Below are positions 1-8,437 of a stretch of DNA of 64,000 nt, piece by piece. The DNA lies in NCBI RefSeq assembly GCF_022698145.1, contig NZ_JALDAX010000019.1, positions 62,001-126,000 of the forward strand, written 5' to 3'. A program made the translations under genes and the position numbers. This DNA comes from Streptomyces spinosisporus. Lineage in GTDB: Bacteria; Actinomycetota; Actinomycetes; Streptomycetales; Streptomycetaceae. Under the pieces are notes generated by a model. That model saw only the letters and a list, made by a program, of their open reading frames with translations, made no database searches and was not told the DNA's origin. Positions within the stretch are counted from its first letter, which is position 1, and every line of letters begins with the position of its first letter.

Positions 1-781
1 CGCCCCGGGGGGCTTGCATCGGGCTGACGCACCAGGACGGGCCACCACCCCGCCGGTGGGAACGGTGGTCCGCGCCCCACCCTCTCCGGCACACCCGGCC
101 AGCACACCAAGGCGACCCAGCACCCCAGCCCAGGGCCACGGTCGTCCCCGCCCCGCCGCTCGCCCGACACCTGCCCCCGGGCGCGGCACGAAAGCGGGTC
201 ACCACCCCGGCCGGAGGCCGTCGCATTCGGCCACCCTTCGCCCGCCCCGGAGCTTGCACCGGGCTGACGCACAAGAACGGGCCACCACCCCGCCGGTGGG
301 AGCCGTGGTCCGCGCACCCTCCCCGACGCCTCCACCCAACCGACGCGCAGACAGGTCACCACCCCAGCCCGGGCCGGCAACGGGCCACGCCCCGCGCCCC
401 GGCCCACGCACGGCGGCAGGTCACCACCCCAGCCCGCGGCAGCGTCCCTCCACGCACCCGCCCCTCCCGGGGACCCGCACCCGGCCGGCACACCATGGCG
501 ACCCAGCACCCCAGCCGTACCCAGCGACCGTCCCCGTCCCCACCCTCCGAAGCCAGCACCCGGCCAACCCACCGAGGCGACTCAGCACCCCAGCGCCGAA
601 GCCAGCAACCGTCCCCACCCGACTTCCCAAGGCCGGCACCCCGCCAACCCACCAACGCAGCCCAACCCCCACCCCCGAAGCAGCCGCCGCAGGCACCCCC
701 CAGGGTCTGCCCCCAATGCACGAAGTGGTGAAGATTGGGGCAAGAGGTGGTAGACCACTCTCAGCGACAGAGAGGTCGGCC
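1..781. repeat. Repeat-rich non-coding leader region
   Basis: No credible gene lies here. An open frame runs in from the left in phase with the SpoIIE gene, but it encodes only low-complexity Pro/Arg/Thr/His sequence, as expected of repeat DNA rather than a domain. Two diverged direct copies of a unit of about 76 bp lie at 1-78 and 243-318. A second short family, centred on a GGCGACCCAGCACCCCAG-like core, occurs near 97-130, 483-516 and 562-594. The promoter of the phosphatase gene must lie near the right end of this stretch. Confidence 0.6.
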
Positions 782-3232
782 GTGGGCACTCACAAGGAGC
801 AGGACGTCGCCCGGCGGCGGTTCGACGTGGCCGACGCCGTGCCCTTGTTGCTCGACGCGCAGGGTGCGGTGATCAGCTGGACACGCGATGCCCAGCGGTT
901 GCTGCACTACGCCGCCTCCGAGGTGGTGGGCACGAGGGTGACCGCGCTGCTGACCGACGAGGACGCCGCGCGGGTTCCGGAGCTGGCCGAGCGCTGCCGC
1001 AGGGACGGCGGCTGGTCGGGGCTGCTGACCGTGCGGCGCAAGGGCGGCGGCCAGGTCAGGGTGATGGCGCGGGTCACTCCGGCTGCGGAGCCGGGCAGCT
1101 CCCCCCGCTGGCTGGTGCTGCTGTCCGATATGGCCGGGGCGCCGGGCTGGGACATGAGCCGTGAGGTGCTGGAGCAGATGGTCACCGGCTCCCCCGTCGG
1201 CATAGCGATCGTGGACACGACCCTGCGCTGTGTGTGGTCGAACGCCGCGCTGGAGCAGTTCGGCGGCGGCTCGGCCGCCGAGCGCCTCGGGCGGCGGATC
1301 GGGGAGATCCAGCCCGGCCTGGACCCCGCGGGCATCGAGACGCAGATGCGGCATGTGCTGGAGACCGGGGAGCCGGTCTTCGGCTACGAGCAGGTCGGCC
1401 ATGTGCGCTCGGCGCCGCACCGCGAGACCGCGCACATGCTGTCGTTCACCCGGCTCGAGGACGAGCAGGGCCGCCCGATGGGCGTCTACTACACGGTCGT
1501 GGACATCACCGAGCGGCACCGCGCGCGGCAGCGCCTCGCCCTGCTCGACCGGGCCGGCGAGCGCATCGGACGTTCGCTCGACATCGTGCAGACCGCGCAG
1601 GAACTGGCCGAGGTGGCGGTGCCGGACTGCGCCGACTTCGTCTCCGTGGATCTGCTGGAGTCGGTGCTGCGCGGCGCCGAGCTCCCGCCCGGTCCGCTCA
1701 GCTCCACCGAACTCGTGCCGCTGCGCCGGGCCGGGCAGCAGTCGGTGAACCCGGGCGTCCCGGAAGCCGTCGTCCAGGTCGGCGGGGTGGCGAGGTATCT
1801 CGCCGGGTCGCCGCCGATCCGCTGCCTGACCACGGGCACCTCCTGGCGCGAGGAGCGTCTCGACCCCCTCGCCACGACGTGGGCCACCGACATGACCGAC
1901 GACCGCGCGGCGACCTTCCTGGAGCTGGGGCTGCACTCGGTGATGATCGTGCCGATCCGCGCGCGAGGCGTCACGCTGGGCGTCACCACCTTCTTCCGGC
2001 GCCGCCGCCAGGAACCGTTCGACGAGGACGATCTGAGCCTGGCCGAGGACCTGGTCTCGCGGGCGGCGGTCTGCGTGGACAACGCCCGCCGCTACACCCG
2101 GGAGCGTGATGCCGCACTGGTGCTGCAGCGCAGCCTGCTGCCCCGCAAGCTGCCCGAGCAGAACGCGGTGGACGTGGCCGCCTGCTACCGGCCGGCCGAC
2201 GAGCTGACCGGTCTCGGCGGCGACTGGTACGACCTCATCCCGCTGTCCGGCGCCCGGGTCGCCCTCGTCGTGGGCGAGGTCCCGGGCCACGGCATCGACG
2301 CCGCCGCGGCCATGGGCCGGCTCCGTACCGCCGTACGCACCCTGGCGGCGCTGGACCTGCCGCCGGAGGAGGTGCTCGCGCACCTCGACGACCTGGCGGC
2401 GCGGACCAGCCTCGAAGAAGGCGCCACGGAGGACGACGACGTCCAGGTCTCCGGGTCCGCCTGTGTGTACGTCGTCTACGACCCCGTCGACGGCCAGTGC
2501 ACGATGGCCGCCGCGGGCCACCCCGCCCCCGCCGTCGTCCTTCCCGACGGCTCCGTCAGTTTCGTGGACCTCCCGCAGGGCACGCCGCTCGGCACCGGTG
2601 GACCTCCCTTCGAGGCGGTGGAGCTGGCCCTCGCGGAGGGCAGCACCCTCGCCCTGCACACCGACGGGCTGCTGGCCCGCGAGGCCCGCGACTGGGCCGT
2701 GGACGCGGACCGCGAACGGCTGCGCCGCGCCCTGGAGCGGGTCGAGCCCTCGCTGGACCTGCGCTGCCGTGCCGTGGTGGACGCACTGGTCCCGGCCCGC
2801 CCGCACGACGACGTGGCCCTGCTGATGGCCCGCACCAGGCTCCTCGGCGAGGGTCAGGTCGCGGACTGGGACCTGCCCGCCGATCCGGCCGTGGTCGCCG
2901 ACGCCCGCAAGGAGGCCGCGCGGCAGCTGGCCGCCTGGGACCTGGACGAACTGGCCTTCACCACCGAGCTCGTGGTGAGCGAGCTGGTCACCAACGCCAT
3001 CCGGTACGCCTCCGGGCCCATCCGGCTGCGTCTGATCAAGGAGCGGGCGCTGATCTGCGAGGTCTCCGACGGCGGCGCCACCGCCCCTCATCTGCGCCAT
3101 CCGCGCACCACGGACGAGGGCGGCCGCGGGCTGCTGCTGGTCTCCCAGTTCAGCCGCCGCTGGGGCACCCGCTTCGTACCCGAAGGAAAGGTGATCTGGG
3201 CGGAGCAGTCCCTGGAGGAGTCTCCGACCTGA
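782..3232 (+). CDS. PAS-PAS-GAF-SpoIIE phosphatase-HATPase regulatory protein
   Basis: This is a multidomain PP2C-type serine phosphatase fused to an anti-sigma-like kinase domain, a common Streptomyces architecture in partner-switching control of sigma factors. Reading from the chosen start, two PAS sensor domains span about residues 15-115 and 125-245, a GAF domain about 265-435, a SpoIIE/PP2C phosphatase domain about 455-680, and a C-terminal HATPase_c domain about 700-816. The last carries an N-box (ELVTNAIRYA) and a glycine motif (GGRGLLLV). The GTG at 782 was chosen because AGAGG sits six bases upstream and the PAS domain begins soon after. ATG 716 is an alternative with a poorer site. 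The target sigma or anti-anti-sigma factor is not in the window. No membrane segment is visible, so it should be cytoplasmic. Confidence 0.88.
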   Translation: MGTHKEQDVARRRFDVADAVPLLLDAQGAVISWTRDAQRLLHYAASEVVGTRVTALLTDEDAARVPELAERCRRDGGWSGLLTVRRKGGGQVRVMARVTPAAEPGSSPRWLVLLSDMAGAPGWDMSREVLEQMVTGSPVGIAIVDTTLRCVWSNAALEQFGGGSAAERLGRRIGEIQPGLDPAGIETQMRHVLETGEPVFGYEQVGHVRSAPHRETAHMLSFTRLEDEQGRPMGVYYTVVDITERHRARQRLALLDRAGERIGRSLDIVQTAQELAEVAVPDCADFVSVDLLESVLRGAELPPGPLSSTELVPLRRAGQQSVNPGVPEAVVQVGGVARYLAGSPPIRCLTTGTSWREERLDPLATTWATDMTDDRAATFLELGLHSVMIVPIRARGVTLGVTTFFRRRRQEPFDEDDLSLAEDLVSRAAVCVDNARRYTRERDAALVLQRSLLPRKLPEQNAVDVAACYRPADELTGLGGDWYDLIPLSGARVALVVGEVPGHGIDAAAAMGRLRTAVRTLAALDLPPEEVLAHLDDLAARTSLEEGATEDDDVQVSGSACVYVVYDPVDGQCTMAAAGHPAPAVVLPDGSVSFVDLPQGTPLGTGGPPFEAVELALAEGSTLALHTDGLLAREARDWAVDADRERLRRALERVEPSLDLRCRAVVDALVPARPHDDVALLMARTRLLGEGQVADWDLPADPAVVADARKEAARQLAAWDLDELAFTTELVVSELVTNAIRYASGPIRLRLIKERALICEVSDGGATAPHLRHPRTTDEGGRGLLLVSQFSRRWGTRFVPEGKVIWAEQSLEESPT

Positions 3233-3536
3233 CGTCCGAGCCTCCAGGATCCCGAGACCCCGGCGAGCACCGGCTGCTCCGACGTCGCCGCCCTGGCGCG
3301 CAAGAGTCCGGCGTCCGCCAGCAGTTGAGCGTGATCGCGCCATGATGTGCCATCGGGTTGCTGTGCGGGGCCGGTGACTGGAGGCTGGTGCGGCAGTCGT
3401 CCCCACCCGCGCGACGCGGCGTCCGCCGTGTTCCGGCGAACTGCGCCTGCACTTACACTGGCACCCCCACGACACGCCGGTTGACCTGCTGGAACGAGGC
3501 GGCACGGGCGATCCGCCGGAGCGAGGAGCGACCCCT
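3233..3536. other. Intergenic spacer, 304 bp
   Basis: No gene is evident. The only structure I can support is a candidate promoter near its right end that would read into the acyltransferase gene. Confidence 0.5.
3431..3459 (+). promoter_or_regulatory. Candidate promoter for plsC
   Basis: A TTCCGG element at 3431-3436 is followed, after 17 bases, by TACACT at 3454-3459. The second hexamer fits an actinomycete -10 box. The first is a weak -35. It would start transcription about 70 bases before the TTG start of the acyltransferase. Confidence 0.35.
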
Positions 3537-4268
3537 TTGTTCTACTACGTGCTCAAATACGTGTTGTTGGGCCCCCTGCTGAGACTGGTCTTCCGGCCCC
3601 GTATCGAGGGCCTGGAGAACGTACCGGCGGAGGGTGCGGCCATCGTCGCCGGAAACCATCTGTCGTTCTCGGACCACTTCCTGATGCCGGCGATCCTCAA
3701 ACGCCGCATCACCTTCCTCGCGAAGAAGGAGTACTTCACCGGTCCCGGCATCAAGGGCCGTCTGACCGCGGCCTTCTTCCGCAGCGCCGGGCAGATCCCG
3801 GTCGACCGCACCGGCAAGGAGGCGGGCCAGGCGGCGATCCGCGAGGGGCTCGGCGTGCTGCGCAAGGACGAGTTGCTCGGCATCTACCCGGAGGGCACCC
3901 GCTCGCACGACGGCCGCCTCTACAAGGGCAAGGTCGGGGTCGCGGTGATGGCGCTCAAGGCCCAGGTCCCGGTGATCCCCTGCGCGATGATCGGCACCTT
4001 CGAGGCCCAGCCGCCCGGCAAGGTCATCCCGAACGTGCACCCCGTGGTCATCCGCTTCGGCAAGCCCCTGGACTTCTCCCGCTACGCCGGCATGGAGAAC
4101 GAGAAGGCGATCCTGCGCGCCATCACCGACGAGATCATGTACGCGATCCTGTCGCTGTCCGAGCAGGAGTACGTCGACCAGTACGCGGCGGTCGTCAAGG
4201 CCGAGCAGGCCGCGGCGGACGGCACCGCCGAGAAGGAGCGCCGCTTCCGGCGGATGCCGCTGGGATAG
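3537..4268 (+). CDS. plsC: 1-acyl-sn-glycerol-3-phosphate acyltransferase (PlsC family)
   Basis: The 243-residue protein is a glycerolipid acyltransferase that should add the second acyl chain to lysophosphatidic acid at the inner face of the membrane. The HX4D catalytic motif is visible as NHLSFSD (His41, Asp46), and the phosphate-binding EGTRS motif lies near residue 118. The hydrophobic N-terminus (FYYVLKYVLLGPLL) probably anchors it to the membrane. Length is normal for the family. The TTG start at 3537 follows a GAGGAG sequence and places the protein start directly before the hydrophobic helix. It appears to be a single transcription unit, closed by the hairpin at 4291-4328. Streptomyces carry several PlsC paralogues, so the exact acyl specificity cannot be assigned. 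Confidence 0.88.
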   Translation: MFYYVLKYVLLGPLLRLVFRPRIEGLENVPAEGAAIVAGNHLSFSDHFLMPAILKRRITFLAKKEYFTGPGIKGRLTAAFFRSAGQIPVDRTGKEAGQAAIREGLGVLRKDELLGIYPEGTRSHDGRLYKGKVGVAVMALKAQVPVIPCAMIGTFEAQPPGKVIPNVHPVVIRFGKPLDFSRYAGMENEKAILRAITDEIMYAILSLSEQEYVDQYAAVVKAEQAAADGTAEKERRFRRMPLG

Positions 4269-4290
4269 GGCCCGTGGACGTGGACATGAG

Positions 4291-4328
4291 TGAGGGGCGG
4301 CCGGATCTCTCCGGGCCGCCCCTCACCG
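4291..4328. terminator. Bidirectional hairpin terminator
   Basis: A G+C-rich inverted repeat (GTGAGGGGCGGCC against GGCCGCCCCCTCAC, one bulged base) sits between the convergent plsC and aminopeptidase genes. Actinomycete terminators often lack a U-run, as here. Confidence 0.7.
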
Positions 4329-4343
4329 TCGTACGGCCCTCTG

Positions 4344-5948
4344 TTACGGCTTGGGCGTGGCGTGCGGGGTGCAGGTCACGTCCTTGCCGTCCAGCTTGCC
4401 GCTCAGCAGGTAGGCGTCCACCTTCTGGTTGATGCACGGGTTGACCAGACCGGTCACACCGTGCGAGCCCGCGTCCTTCTCGGTGATCAGGCGGGAGCCC
4501 TTGAAGCGGTGGTGCAGTTCGACGGCGCCCTCGTACGGAGTGGCGGCGTCACGCGTGGACTGCACGATCAGGACCTGCGGCAGGCCCTTGCCCGTCCTGA
4601 CGTTCACCGGGGTCTGCTGCTTCACCGGCCAGGTGGCGCACGGCAGGTTCAGCCAGGCGTTGGCCCAGGTCATGAACGGGTAGTTCTTGTTGAGCGCGGT
4701 GTTGTCCCGGTCCCACTTCCGCCAACTGGTGGGCCACTTGGCGTCCGTGCACTCGACGGCCGTGTAGACGGCGTTGCCGTTCTCCGCGGAGATGTTGCCC
4801 GCGGTGTCCGACAGGTCCGGGGCGGCGGCGTCGACCAACGCCTGGGTGTCGCCGGCGACGTACTTGCTGAAGACCGTCGCGACCGGCACCCACGAGGAGT
4901 CGTAGTACGGAGCGCTCTGGAAGAAGCCGATCAGCTCGGCCGGGCCGACGACCCCGCCGATGGGGTTCTTCTTGGCGGTGGCGCGCAGTTCGAGCCACTT
5001 GGCCTGCACCGCGGCGCGCGTGGTGCCGAGATGGAAGGCGGCGTCGTTGGCGGCGACCCAGTCCTCCCAGTCCTTCCAGCGGCCCTCGAAGGCGACGTCC
5101 TGGTCCAGGTTGGCCTGGTACCAGATCTTCTCCTTGGAGGGGTTGACCACACTGTCCACGATCATCCGGCGCAGATGGCCGGGGAACATGGTGCCGTAGA
5201 CGGCGCCGATGTAGGTGCCGTAGGAGACGCCCAGGTAGTTGAGCTTCTTCTCGCCGAGCGCGGCACGGATCACGTCCAGGTCGCGCACGGTGTTCGGCGT
5301 GGTCATCTGCGAGAGCATCGCCTTGCCGGTGCGCTCGGCGCAGCCGTCGGCGTACTCGCGGGCCAGCTTGCGCTGGGCCAGCTTGTCGGCCTCGCTGTCC
5401 GGCACCGGGTCCATCTTCGGCGCCTTGACGTACTCCTGCGGGTCGATGCAGGAGATGGGCGCGGAGTGGCCGACGCCGCGCGGGTCGAAGCCCACGAAGT
5501 CGTAGGCCTTGGCCACGTTCGCCCAGACCGGGTTCTTGGTGGTGACCCGGGTCGGGAAGCGCAGTCCGGAACCGCCGGGGCCGCCGGGGTTGTAGACGAG
5601 CGAGCCCTGCCGCTCGTCCTTCGTCCCGGTGTTGCCGATGCGGTCGACGGCGAGCTTGATCTGCTTGCCGTACGGCTTGGCGTAGTCCACCGGCACGCTG
5701 ACCCAGCCGCACTGGATCGGCTTGGCCAGACCCCAGTCGGCGGGGCAGTCCGCCCAGTCGATGCCGGTCTTGGCCGCCCGCTGGGCGGCGATGGCAGCGC
5801 CGCGGGCCTCGCGGTCCTGCCCGTGGCGCGAGTCCGCGTTCGCGCTGGCAGTCGGCGCCGCGACGGCGCCGGCTATGAGTGTGGCGGTCACGAGCGCGCC
5901 GGCCGAGCCGAGCGCGGTGATCCGCCTGTTCCGTCTCATTCCCCTCAA
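4344..5948 (-). CDS. Secreted tripeptidyl aminopeptidase, alpha/beta hydrolase (Tap/SlpD type)
   Basis: This secreted serine peptidase of 534 residues resembles Streptomyces Tap and the Slp proteins, which release tripeptides from the N-terminus of extracellular proteins. A signal peptide covers about residues 1-37 (RRNRR, then a hydrophobic stretch ending ANA). The oxyanion segment GGPGGSG and the nucleophile elbow GVSYG (Ser near residue 241) are present. The C-terminal TAP-like domain carries the catalytic Asp (TRDAATP) and His (GSHG, near 497). TTG at 5948 is preferred because GGGGAGGG lies about six bases upstream. The internal ATG at 5939 would have almost no spacing. No lipobox is evident, so the product should be free in the medium or wall. 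Confidence 0.86.
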   Translation of the reverse strand: MRGMRRNRRITALGSAGALVTATLIAGAVAAPTASANADSRHGQDREARGAAIAAQRAAKTGIDWADCPADWGLAKPIQCGWVSVPVDYAKPYGKQIKLAVDRIGNTGTKDERQGSLVYNPGGPGGSGLRFPTRVTTKNPVWANVAKAYDFVGFDPRGVGHSAPISCIDPQEYVKAPKMDPVPDSEADKLAQRKLAREYADGCAERTGKAMLSQMTTPNTVRDLDVIRAALGEKKLNYLGVSYGTYIGAVYGTMFPGHLRRMIVDSVVNPSKEKIWYQANLDQDVAFEGRWKDWEDWVAANDAAFHLGTTRAAVQAKWLELRATAKKNPIGGVVGPAELIGFFQSAPYYDSSWVPVATVFSKYVAGDTQALVDAAAPDLSDTAGNISAENGNAVYTAVECTDAKWPTSWRKWDRDNTALNKNYPFMTWANAWLNLPCATWPVKQQTPVNVRTGKGLPQVLIVQSTRDAATPYEGAVELHHRFKGSRLITEKDAGSHGVTGLVNPCINQKVDAYLLSGKLDGKDVTCTPHATPKP

Positions 5949-6077
5949 GTGGGACCCTCCCCCTGCGTCATGTGATGGGTAGGGGGATCCTTTCGGCTGT
6001 GAACTGTCTGAGAACAGGGGTCGTTGACCTTCTTTACCAATCCGATAAACGGAGAAAAGCGTCCCGCTGAGCGGAGA

Positions 6078-6833
6078 TCACCCGAGACAGGCCAGTGCCT
6101 CGTCCAGTGCACGTCGCAGGCGCAGGCCATCGGCCGCTACGGCACTCACCAGTACGGCGGGCCCCCCGAGAGGCATGATCGCAACCCCCTCGCCCACGGC
6201 CCCCGCCACCGCTCCCGCCCCGAACTCCGGCCGCACGACAACGAGTTGCCCCACCGCTCGACACCCGCCCAGCACGGCGGGCCCGTCCCAGCCGCTCGGT
6301 GCCCCGGGGCCGCAGGACAGCTCCTGGTCGAGGAGGGTCCGCCCCTCGATGCATACCGTAAGACGGCTGGTCAGGCGACCGGGTTGCTCGTCGGCCCGGC
6401 CCAGTACCTGCTCCTCTCGCAGCACGAGGCGGGCGCCCGTACCGAGCACGACCCTGGTCGTGACGTACAGATCGCTGCCCTGCGCGGAGATCAACTGCTC
6501 GGGCATCCAGTGCAGTTCGGCCCCGTCGGCGACGTCGAGCCGTACGTCGTAGCGGGCCGCGCCCTTCGACTGCCCGGGCAGCGCGATGGTGGCCGCGGCC
6601 GAGCCGACGCGCAGCCGCGCCCCGCTCTCCACCGCGGCCCGCACCGCGAACTCGTCCCCGCCGAGCGGCCCGCTCATCGCCCCCACGAGCATCACCCGGG
6701 CCTCGCCACCACTCCCCCGCGTCCGCCGCAGCGCCAGCGGACCCTCACCCTCCAGGACGGGCAGCGCCGTACCACCCCTGCCGTCGGCCCGGGCGACGAT
6801 CCTCGCGGAGGCCCGCACCCCGCTCACCGTCAT
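6078..6833 (-). CDS. ureD: Urease accessory protein UreD (UreH)
   Basis: UreD is the scaffold that, with UreF and UreG, loads nickel into apo-urease. The product of about 251 residues shows the family pattern, including LVGAMSGPLGGD near the N-terminus, LHWMPEQLI in the middle and an LRRALDE-type C-terminus. The ATG at 6833 was chosen because it lies four bases beyond the ureG stop. Longer versions would run into ureG. It is the last gene of the urease operon, and its stop leaves about 130 bases before the aminopeptidase start, also on the minus strand. Sequence conservation of UreD is low across bacteria, so part of this assignment rests on operon position. Confidence 0.88.
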   Translation of the reverse strand: MTVSGVRASARIVARADGRGGTALPVLEGEGPLALRRTRGSGGEARVMLVGAMSGPLGGDEFAVRAAVESGARLRVGSAAATIALPGQSKGAARYDVRLDVADGAELHWMPEQLISAQGSDLYVTTRVVLGTGARLVLREEQVLGRADEQPGRLTSRLTVCIEGRTLLDQELSCGPGAPSGWDGPAVLGGCRAVGQLVVVRPEFGAGAVAGAVGEGVAIMPLGGPAVLVSAVAADGLRLRRALDEALACLG

Positions 6834-6837
6834 GCCG

Positions 6838-7518
6838 TCACGCCGTCCACGCCGCGAGCTGCGCCCGCACCCACGCGGCGACATCCTGCACACCGCTCCC
6901 GGTGCGCAACGACTGGAACACGACGGGCAGTTCGGCCCGCTGTGCCTTGGCGTCGGCGGCCATCCGGTCGAGGTCGGATCCGACGTACGGCGCGAGATCG
7001 GTCTTGTTGACGACCAGCAGATCGGCCGTCGTCACCCCGGGCCCGCCCTTGCGCGGAATGTCGTCACCGCCCGCCACGTCGATCACGAAGATCTGGGCGT
7101 CGACGAGCCCCTTCGAGAAGGTCGCCGTCAGATTGTCCCCACCGGACTCCACCAGGATCAGATCCAGCGGCCCCACCTCGTCCTCCAGATCCTCCACGGC
7201 CTCCAGATTGGCGGAGATGTCGTCCCGGATCGCCGTGTGCGGACACGCCCCCGTCTCCACGGCGGTGATCCGCTCCGGCGGCAACACGGCTTCCCTCAGC
7301 AGGAATTCGGCGTCCTCGCAGGTGTAGATGTCGTTGGTGACAACAGCGAGCGACAACTCCTCGCGCAACGCCCGGCACAGCGCGGCAACAGTCGCGGTCT
7401 TCCCGGACCCGACCGGCCCCCCGAGCCCGATCCGCAACGCACGCCGCGCCCCATCGGGACGCCGGGCATCGGCACCGAGGGCCGCGGGGGTGGTGTCGTG
7501 GGTGTGGTCGAGATGCAT
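6838..7518 (-). CDS. ureG: Urease accessory GTPase UreG
   Basis: UreG is the SIMIBI-class GTPase whose hydrolysis drives nickel delivery to urease. The P-loop GPVGSGKT lies near residue 36, followed by the conserved TNDIYTCEDAEFL segment, the metal-binding Cys-Pro-His of ETGACPHTAIR, the ESGGDNL motif and the guanine-specificity motif NKTDLA. A short His-containing N-terminus (MHLDHTHD) may bind nickel. No ureE, the usual nickel-storage chaperone, is seen in this operon. The length of 226 residues is normal. It is separated from ureF upstream by 149 bases holding a dispersed repeat and is followed almost directly by ureD. Confidence 0.95.
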   Translation of the reverse strand: MHLDHTHDTTPAALGADARRPDGARRALRIGLGGPVGSGKTATVAALCRALREELSLAVVTNDIYTCEDAEFLLREAVLPPERITAVETGACPHTAIRDDISANLEAVEDLEDEVGPLDLILVESGGDNLTATFSKGLVDAQIFVIDVAGGDDIPRKGGPGVTTADLLVVNKTDLAPYVGSDLDRMAADAKAQRAELPVVFQSLRTGSGVQDVAAWVRAQLAAWTA

Positions 7519-7532
7519 GGCAGCAGCTCCCT

Positions 7533-7667
7533 TCTTTTCAGCCCGTCCGGCGTTTGAGGACGAGGCCGTTCAGGCCGATGGGCGTCCAGGGGGCGGAGCC
7601 CCTCGGCGGGGTCGAAGGGGCGGAGCCCCTGGGGACGGGCCGGGTAGGGGCGGCGGGGGCGAACCCC
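7533..7667. repeat. Streptomyces-type dispersed repeat inside the urease operon
   Basis: The spacer between ureF and ureG contains CAGCCCGTCCGGCGTTTGAG, starting at 7539, followed by repeated GGGGCGGAGCCCC blocks at about 7592-7640. I recognise this combination as common in intergenic DNA of many Streptomyces genomes. It can fold into G+C-rich hairpins and could attenuate ureG-ureD expression relative to the structural genes. Confidence 0.6.
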
Positions 7668-8342
7668 CTACGACGCGAACAACCGCACCCCCCACCCGGC
7701 ATGCACCTCCGCCCCGATCTCCAACAACGGGGCCGACGCCGCAGGCAAGGCCCCCACCCCCTCGACAACGGCCCCCCGCCCCGCCTCCACCGCCAGATCC
7801 GCGACGCGATCCACCTCGGGCGCCAGCCGCGCCAACACCCCGCTCGCATCGAACGGATCAAGACTCAGCAGCCGCACCACTGCACCGGCCGCCCCACTCA
7901 CACTCTCATACACCGCACAGTGAGCCGCGTCCGACGCCCCCAGCCCGGCGGCCCGCGCCACCACCCCCAACACCACCGGCTGATGCGCCCCCTTGGGGAA
8001 CTCCCGCGCCACGGCATCGAGTTCCTGCGACGGCCAGGCCGCCCGCGCGGCCCGCATCAGCTGCCGCCCCAGCTTGCGCGCGGCAACCCGCAGCGCGGGC
8101 GAGGGCGTCCGGGCATCCGCGGCCGCGTCCAACTCCCGCACCGGCACACGGAGTACGGCGGCGGCAGCCAGCGACGCGGCGACCAGCCCGGCCGTGTGCA
8201 GCCGCCCCCGGCAGAACTCCTCCAGGTCGGCGGCCCCGGTGATCCGCCCGGCCTTCACCGCCGCCTCGGCCCCACCGGAGTGCGCATGCCCCCCGGCGGG
8301 AAACCGTCCGTCGGCCAGCATCAGAAGCGCGGCCCTGGACAT
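7668..8342 (-). CDS. ureF: Urease accessory protein UreF
   Basis: UreF is the helical GTPase-activating-like partner of UreG and UreD in the urease activation complex. The family start LLMLADGRFPAGGHAHSGG is present, as is the C-terminal GWGVRLFAS segment. Length is 224 residues, typical for the family. It follows ureC after 91 bases that contain short repeats, and precedes ureG by 149 bases. Its start ATG is the first possible one before the conserved N-terminus. Confidence 0.93.
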   Translation of the reverse strand: MSRAALLMLADGRFPAGGHAHSGGAEAAVKAGRITGAADLEEFCRGRLHTAGLVAASLAAAAVLRVPVRELDAAADARTPSPALRVAARKLGRQLMRAARAAWPSQELDAVAREFPKGAHQPVVLGVVARAAGLGASDAAHCAVYESVSGAAGAVVRLLSLDPFDASGVLARLAPEVDRVADLAVEAGRGAVVEGVGALPAASAPLLEIGAEVHAGWGVRLFAS

Positions 8343-8372
8343 GGCATCACCTCACCCTCACGCCGCCGCGGA

Positions 8373-8437
8373 ATCAGAACCGGCACCAGAATCGACATCA
8401 GACTCGACACCGGAGTCGGCTTCAGAATCGACATCAG
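8373..8437. repeat. Short degenerate repeats at the ureC-ureF junction
   Basis: AGAATCGACATCAGA occurs twice within about 45 bases, with related ACTCGACACCGGAGTC units between. The array spans the ureC stop codon and the start of the spacer to ureF. Confidence 0.5.

Noticed and set aside
14..781. N-terminal extension of the phosphatase through the repeat region
   Set aside because: Low-complexity Pro/Arg/Thr sequence that follows the DNA repeats. A good GTG start with a ribosome site lies at 782.
761..3505. Long open frame on the minus strand opposite the SpoIIE phosphatase
   Set aside because: Composition is Gly/Arg/Gln/His-rich with no domain, as expected of the antisense of a high-G+C gene. 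The plus-strand product has five clear domains.
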